Part shown: in pieces, positions 58,236-64,000 of the stretch
Layout: every line of letters begins with the position of its first letter
Numbering within the stretch: the first letter of the stretch is position 1
DNA from: Cornus controversa
Lineage: Eukaryota; Streptophyta; Magnoliopsida; Cornales; Cornaceae
Length of the DNA stretch: 64,000 nt
Assembly (NCBI GenBank): GCA_026545225.1
Contig: CM048850.1
Coordinates: forward strand, 23,920,297-23,984,296
Reading direction: 5' to 3'
Program-made: the position numbers and the translations under genes
Notes under the pieces: model-generated
The model's input: the letters and a program-made list of their open reading frames with translations, nothing else
What the model was told of the DNA's origin: nothing
Database searches by the model: none

Positions 58236-61190
58236 ATGAAAACGATCATGAGAGAAATGTTGTTTAAACATTTGCACTTGTTGGTTGGTGTGATTTTATT
58301 AATGTTGTGCATATTAATAAAACCAGCTCTTGGAGATGATGGTAAAGAAGTGAGGTGGTCATGCATAGAGAGGGAGAGACAAGCTCTGCTTGAGTTTAAA
58401 GGTGGGCTCATTGATGATTATGGCCTTCTCTCTTCTTGGGGGAGCGCAGAAGAAGAAGAGATGAAAGACTGCTGCAAATGGAGAGGAGTAAGATGTAACA
58501 ACCGCACTGGTCATGTCACAGTGCTCGATCTTCACTCCTGTGATCTTTGGGAAAGTCATTATGGTAAGGCTTTGAGAGGTACGATTAGTCCTTCATTGGT
58601 TGAATTGCAGCATTTAAAGTATTTGGACCTCAGTTGCAACGATTTTAATCGGAGCCACATCCCAGAATTCTTTGGTTCCTTTCGCAGATTACAATATCTC
58701 AATCTTTCATGGGCTAACCTTGTTGGGATAGTTCCTAATCAGATTGGGAACCTTTCCGAATTGAGCTCTCTTGATCTGGGCAATAATAATGGAGATTTCT
58801 ATGTGAAAAACCTTGACTGGCTTTCTCATCTTTCTTTATTAAGATACCTTGACCTTAGCTTGGTTAATCTTAGCAAAGCAATAGATTGGATGGAAGCAAC
58901 CCATAAGCTCCCTCTCCTAATAGAATTGCACTTATTTAATTGTGAACTCCATGCTATCATTTCTCATTCAGCACTTCCATTGATAAATTCTTCTGCGTCT
59001 CTTGCCGTCCTTGATCTCTCTTTCAATTCTCTCCATTCTTCAATATACAGTTGGTTGTTCAACTTCAATACCAGCCAGCTTGCTCATCTAGACCTTTCTG
59101 AAAACTATTTACAAGGTCTGATCCCTGATGCCTTCGGAAACTTGAATTCCCTTGCCTATCTTCATCTCTCTGACAATCTACTTAAAGGTCGGATTCCAAA
59201 TTCCTTGGGGAACTTAAGTAGTTTACGAACATTATATCTAAGTGACAATGAATTAACTTGTCTTGGAGAATTGACTGGGGTCGCTGAGAAGTCATTAGAG
59301 ATTTTAGATCTCTCTTACAATCAACTTGGTGGTTCATTGCCTGACAGTATCTCACGACTAACATCATTGAGAGAGTTGTATCTTCAAGGTAATCAATTGA
59401 ATGGGTCTTTACCTGATTTTACCGAATTATCTTCATTGAGAGTGTTGCATCTTGAACGTAATCAATTGAATGGGTCTTTACCTGATTTTACTGGATTATC
59501 TTCGTTGAGAGAGTTGTATCTTCACAGCAATCACTTCACTGGACCACTACCCAAAAGTATTGGACAACTTTTCATGCTCAAAATTTTGGATGTCTCTTCA
59601 AATTTGTTAGAAGGTACCATCTCCAAAGCCCATTTCATAAATCTCAACAACTTAAAGCAATTGGACTTGTCTTTTAACTCAGTTGCTTTAGACTTCAATT
59701 CTGATTGGAATCCTCCTTCTCAACTAGATTTCATAAACTTGCGGTCTTGCCAGTTGGGGCCTCGTTTCCCAAACTGGATTCAAACTCAACACAATTATTC
59801 TTACCTTGATATCTCTAATTCTGGAATTTCGGATATTATCCCTAGGGAGTTTTGGAATTTATCTCCTATAATGTCTTACCTAAATCTCTCTTACAACCAG
59901 ATCAGTGGCACCGTGCCTGATTTGTCATTGAAGACATTTTTTTATCCTGCAATAGATTTGAGCTCTAATCGTTTCAAGTGTCCAATACCACTATTTCCTC
60001 CCAACGTGACAGCATTGTATCTCTCCAAAAATATGTTTTCTGGATCAATTTTTTTCTTATGTAACGTAGCCAGTGAGTTTCTCAGCTCTATTGACCTCTC
60101 AGATAATCGATTATCAGGGGAGCTTCCTGATTGCTGGATGAACATGGGAGAATTATTCATTCTTAATTTGGCAAACAATAACTTTTCTGGAAAAATTCCT
60201 AGCTCTATGGGATTCCTCACTAAGGTTCAAACCTTGCACTTGCGAAATAATAATTTTATTGGGGAATTGCCTCCGTCTTTGAAGAATTGCAGAAACTTGA
60301 TGACTATTGATGTGGGAGAAAATAAACTATCAGGGAAAATACCAGAATGGATAGGGACACACCTGACAAGTTTAATTACTCTTAGTTTGCGGTTGAATAA
60401 ATTCCACGGACACATACCTGAAGATATATGCCATCTCAAATCTATTCAGATCTTGGACCTCTCCCAGAACAATATATCTGGAATTATACCGCAGTGTTTT
60501 AACAATTTTACTGCTTTGGTTTGGCGGGATAAATCAAAAGAAAAAATTGCTTATTGTATTCATTCTTATCATCCTTCCGATTTTTATGTAGACAATGCAT
60601 TGGTGCTATGGAAAGGACAAGAGTTTGAGTACAAAAATACTCTACAATTGGTAAGAAGCATTGATCTTTCTAGCAATAGATTAGTTGGAAAATTTCCTGA
60701 AGAAATCTCGAGTCTTGCAGAATTGGTTTCCTTGAACCTATCAAGAAATTGTTTGTCTGGACATGTTATTCAAAAGATTGGTGAGTTGAAAATGTTAGAA
60801 TCTCTAGACTTATCTAGAAATCAGTTTTTTGGTGAGATTCCTCCAGGCATCACTAGTTTAAATTTTCTTGCTGTCTTGGATTTGTCAAATAACAACTTGT
60901 CCGGAAAAATTCCATCAAGCACTCAGCTGCAGAGCTTCGATACCTCATCATATGCGGGGAATCATGAACTTTGTGGACTTCCGCTTCCGAAATGCCCAGG
61001 AGATGAAAGAGCTCTTGATCCTTCCGTTACCAATCACGATAAAGACACAATCAATCAAGGAGACGAGGATGGGTTTATAAACCGAGAATTTTATGTCAGC
61101 ATGGGGCTAGGTTTTGGTGTTGGATTTGGTGGAGTCTTTGGCACTTTACTACTAAACGTTCATGGGAATATGCCTATTTCAAGTCCTTGA
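58236..61190 (+). CDS. LRR receptor-like protein (EIX/Cf type), intact ectodomain, altered tail
   Basis: Cell-surface immune receptor without kinase; family members (LeEIX2, Cf, Ve1) signal through SOBIR1 and BAK1. 984 residues, intronless: signal peptide to about residue 33 ([19 protein letters not shown]), LRRNT with [15 protein letters not shown] and [17 protein letters not shown], over 20 plant-type LRRs, a non-LRR island ([28 protein letters not shown]), four more LRRs, the capping [17 protein letters not shown], an acidic stretch, and a membrane helix rich in GxxxG ([19 protein letters not shown]). Two LRRs around 59390-59530 are a fresh 69-bp duplication ([11 protein letters not shown] twice). 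Oddity: against the paralogue at 45160, one base is missing near 61154, so the basic tail [11 protein letters not shown] is replaced by [11 protein letters not shown] and a stop; the old tail is still readable to 61264. Start chosen from the TATA position and paralogue comparison. Confidence 0.92.
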   Translation: MKTIMREMLFKHLHLLVGVILLMLCILIKPALGDDGKEVRWSCIERERQALLEFKGGLIDDYGLLSSWGSAEEEEMKDCCKWRGVRCNNRTGHVTVLDLHSCDLWESHYGKALRGTISPSLVELQHLKYLDLSCNDFNRSHIPEFFGSFRRLQYLNLSWANLVGIVPNQIGNLSELSSLDLGNNNGDFYVKNLDWLSHLSLLRYLDLSLVNLSKAIDWMEATHKLPLLIELHLFNCELHAIISHSALPLINSSASLAVLDLSFNSLHSSIYSWLFNFNTSQLAHLDLSENYLQGLIPDAFGNLNSLAYLHLSDNLLKGRIPNSLGNLSSLRTLYLSDNELTCLGELTGVAEKSLEILDLSYNQLGGSLPDSISRLTSLRELYLQGNQLNGSLPDFTELSSLRVLHLERNQLNGSLPDFTGLSSLRELYLHSNHFTGPLPKSIGQLFMLKILDVSSNLLEGTISKAHFINLNNLKQLDLSFNSVALDFNSDWNPPSQLDFINLRSCQLGPRFPNWIQTQHNYSYLDISNSGISDIIPREFWNLSPIMSYLNLSYNQISGTVPDLSLKTFFYPAIDLSSNRFKCPIPLFPPNVTALYLSKNMFSGSIFFLCNVASEFLSSIDLSDNRLSGELPDCWMNMGELFILNLANNNFSGKIPSSMGFLTKVQTLHLRNNNFIGELPPSLKNCRNLMTIDVGENKLSGKIPEWIGTHLTSLITLSLRLNKFHGHIPEDICHLKSIQILDLSQNNISGIIPQCFNNFTALVWRDKSKEKIAYCIHSYHPSDFYVDNALVLWKGQEFEYKNTLQLVRSIDLSSNRLVGKFPEEISSLAELVSLNLSRNCLSGHVIQKIGELKMLESLDLSRNQFFGEIPPGITSLNFLAVLDLSNNNLSGKIPSSTQLQSFDTSSYAGNHELCGLPLPKCPGDERALDPSVTNHDKDTINQGDEDGFINREFYVSMGLGFGVGFGGVFGTLLLNVHGNMPISSP

Positions 61191-61264
61191 ACAACATAAA
61201 AGATTGGCTCTATGTGACAATAGCAATGAGTATGGCCAGATTGAGGAGGCAACTTCAAAGTTGA

Positions 61265-61740
61265 AAGGTAAATATCTCCTTTGAATATTCCGAATTAGTG
61301 GCACTTTCATTCTAATTTTGCTTTTGTACAAGCTAGATTTTTAATACTTGAATGACACTCATTATAGAATTTGAAATTGGTTCTATGTGACAACAACAGT
61401 GAATATGGCCAGATTGGGGAGGAAGCTTCAAAGCTAATGGCTGAATATTTACTTTGATTTTTCTGAATTAGCAGCACTTTCATTCCTTCAATTTGATCTT
61501 AATGTTTTATATTGTACTTTTGTTTTGCATTTTGGGTGGAAGCCACATCACCTAAGACATGGGCTTTTGTTCCTCCTGACAATAAGTTCATACCGGACGA
61601 CGCATACATGCTGCTACTGCAGCTACCTCCTCTCTATTTCTTTCTACGCAGAGCTTTTATTAATACTTTCTATGCAGAGCTTTTGTTCTGGAATTAGTTT
61701 GATTAGTTTACCAAATTGTGTTAGTTATGGCATGCAGGCT
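61265..61740 (+). repeat. Duplicated 3' flank of the RLP genes (copy 2)
   Basis: Partner of 47271-47700; it includes a second partial copy of the C-terminal codons (gtgaatatggccagattg at about 61400), as in the first flank (47405). Confidence 0.85.
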
Positions 61741-62589
61741 AGAGCAATCCAAAATTGTCTCATGTTTACATAATACAATTGAACATTATAGTACAATGTC
61801 TAAAGCAGGGATAATATCCACAAGTACTAAACAAGTGTCCAATTAACAATTAATGGAAACACGACAGCTGAACCAAAAATATTGGAATATTAACTCTAGA
61901 TGATCAACCATTTTGAAGCTCCACATACACCATTGATTGAGCAAAGGGTTTCAAGTCAACCGTCTAATAGCTAATTATTGATTGCAAACACTAGTAAATT
62001 TCTTATTACATACTAATCTTTAATAACTCAACAATTGGGTCAGCTTCCACCTACCAGACAAATTTTCCTTTAAGAGAATAATAAAATGGAAGGACTATAA
62101 ATATCAAGAGCTCAAGCAAAGTAGGGCATATATTTATTTTAATGTTTTAATTTAAATATAATAATTCAATAAGGCTCCCCATAAGGTACACCTCATGTCA
62201 ATTGTCATTAGCTCTACTTTAAATTAGCAGATTTTTGTACATAATGGCTTCCATCGTACATGACGAACAATCTAATATGATTATTCTACATGTCCTTTGA
62301 ACAGTGAACCTCTAACTTCTCATGAATGCATCCATTTGTTACATTAATCTTTCTTGTATTACCAATTTACCACTTGTCATCACAAAATCCTCATTTCAGC
62401 CACAACCATTTCACAAGCATGCTTCTTGGTTGCTCAAAATCGATCATCCTTACAACCACCCATAAATACCCAGTTCATTTGATAATTTAGTCTATAATCA
62501 CAACTCTGCCATAGGATTTCGTACTTTATACATTCCACTGCTTTTCTAAGGGCAACATCCTTCAAACATCTAGCGGCGCTAACAGTCTT
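61741..62589. other. Unassigned downstream sequence
   Basis: No gene, RNA or repeat recognised. Confidence 0.5.
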
Positions 62590-62860
62590 TGCTCTACATT
62601 AATAAATAACTTGTTCAGCAAATAAAAGGGTCATTATCAAGTGTGGCCATGTGCAAAGATGACCACCAATTGCGCCAATTAGGGAGAGTGACATGGTCCA
62701 CGTTGAGGGTAATACTGAAGGAAGGTGAAGATCAAGGAAGGATATAATAACATGTGGTTTAACTGAGGGTATGACCTTTGTATAGAATCGAATGGAAAAA
62801 TAAGATTCATGTAACCGCCCCAAAGTAGTTGGGGAAAAAGATTTATTGAGTTGAGTTTAT
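62590..62860 (+). mobile_element. RTE-clade LINE 3' end
   Basis: The + strand ends in gattcatgtaaccgccccaa then agtagttggggaaaaagatt, the well-known terminal motif of plant RTE LINEs (CATGTAGCCGACCCCAAATAGTTTGGGA-like). The preceding 200 bp would be the 3' part of the element. No RT motif remains. Confidence 0.65.
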
Positions 62861-63640
62861 CTAGCGTAGTCCACGGTAACAACAAGGGTGCTAGGTGAAA
62901 CGAACAAAACATAAACATAATCTTTGACATTATATTTGCATAGGCGACAGCTCTCAGAATTTAAACCCCACTATTGCCTAACTAAAAAATGATTATCTTA
63001 TAAACACTGGAGTAAAAAGTATTATATCAATATCTAGGTCTCTAGCTGATTACAAAACAAACTGATTTCTTTATTTATTAACAAAACAAAATTATCAGCT
63101 AAAATTATTTAAATCTCAAAATCCAAAATAAACTGCTCTCTTTGTGTTAACAAAACAAAATTATCAGATAAAATTATTCAAATCTCAAAAATAGTAATTA
63201 GAAAAAGGAGATAATTCAAATCAAACACAACCTTCAGTTATTTAAAAGAAAAAAAAAATGTCAACATGTGATGTGACATCAACTCAATTAGATTCCATGG
63301 GGTAAATGAGGTTCATCAAATAGTTTCTTAGATTTAGTAGAATGCCACCAACCAACACAACCCTTGGTATTAAATATGACTAATAAACAACACTGGATGT
63401 ACTTGAGAGATCAAACCTCAACAGACTGTTCCTGTCCCTAACAAGGCATGAACTTCAGTTTTCTCACAAGAGAGAAGAAAAAAACTTTACATGTTTCACT
63501 TAGTCATAACCATGCAGTAACAATGACTGGGATTATAGGTGTCCTCTCCACAACTTATTCATTTTCTTTTTGGTCTTTTACTCCTCATATATAGGCAAAC
63601 ATGGTAATAGTCCATGTCAAATCTATTTGAGGCAGTGGTA
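62861..63640. other. Unassigned sequence
   Basis: AT-rich; an imperfect direct repeat aacaaaacaaaattatcag occurs at about 63080 and 63150. No gene. Confidence 0.5.
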
Positions 63641-63647
63641 TCCCCAT

Positions 63648-63950
63648 ATCCAGGCAACCTCCCGCAGCCAGTATCTCTCTGAGATGAAGAAAGGACCATT
63701 TAAAATGCATCATAGATGCTCATGCGGAGTTAATCTTGCACCACAAGAGTAGTGTGAACCTAGAAGCACAGACAAACCTATTGAAAAGTAAACTATTTTC
63801 AGAAAGCGGTGTGAAGAAGAAGAATCCTTCGTGCAGTCAGAATCTGTATAAGATGAAGAAAAGACCGTTTTCGCATCATAGGTGCTCTGTGGAGTTTATC
63901 TTGCACAAGATTATGTTAACCAAGAAGTATAGACAAACCTATTAGAAGTC
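63648..63950 (+). repeat. Imperfect tandem duplication of about 150 bp
   Basis: Units at about 63655-63795 and 63810-63945 share gcagtcag/gcagccag, gagatgaagaaa / aagatgaagaaa, gcatcatagatgctc / gcatcataggtgctc, gagttaatcttgcac and acagacaaacctatt. Function unknown; the short frames in it are not supported as genes. Confidence 0.75.
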
Positions 63951-64000
63951 AGGCGAAATTATGCTATGCCAACAAAAATGTCAAAATTATTTGTCCCAGC

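Noticed and set aside
62599-62930. Minus-strand frames of 74 and 83 codons as genes
   Set aside because: They are antisense to the RTE 3' end motif.

Overview
The window is nuclear DNA of a flowering plant, most likely a core eudicot. It is AT-rich with long non-coding stretches, has GT-AG introns, plant-type LINEs (L1 and RTE clades), MITEs and a copia relic, and carries plant-only gene families: MYB3R, WAT1, PLS-type PPR, LRR-RLK subfamily XII and EIX/Cf-type LRR receptor-like proteins. I cannot name the genus from the sequence.

Only two loci look near-functional, and both belong to immune-receptor families. One is an LRR receptor kinase of subfamily XII (29526-32888, + strand, two exons, one apparent frameshift in the LRR region). 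The other is an LRR receptor-like protein (58236-61190, + strand, intronless) with an intact ectodomain but a one-base shift just after the membrane helix. The second heads a small duplicated cluster. A decayed RLP with a large internal deletion lies at 45160-47270, a 5' fragment at 43558-43800, a short LRR fragment at 51313-51392, and repeated promoter blocks at 54400-58090.

The first 25 kb is a graveyard of gene relics that kept their introns and are all on the minus strand: the C-terminal half of a MYB3R factor (1090-3512), a PHD-finger protein (7772-12700), a WAT1-type EamA transporter (18513-21350) split by a LINE, the last exon of an LRR receptor kinase (21774-22102) and a PPR gene (24075-25590). 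A two-exon TPR fragment lies at 33358-33615. A block of about 1 kb immediately upstream of the receptor kinase (28325-29450) has a second copy at 14685-17455 that lacks the gene.

Mobile DNA fills much of the rest: a near-full-length minus-strand L1 (36469-42709, 14-bp target-site duplication) inside an older RTE LINE; a 5'-truncated L1 with a long open RT frame (48518-51312); further L1 pieces at 7125, 19601, 33616 and 47900; an RTE tail at 62590; a Mutator-like element (22225-23832); a Tourist-like MITE with an empty site in the paralogous copy (16930-17140); two further MITE families with several copies each; a stacked hairpin array (25763-26081); a 77-bp triplet repeat (26161-26391); and old LTR remnants. 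I saw no CRISPR array, rRNA, tRNA or organelle DNA.
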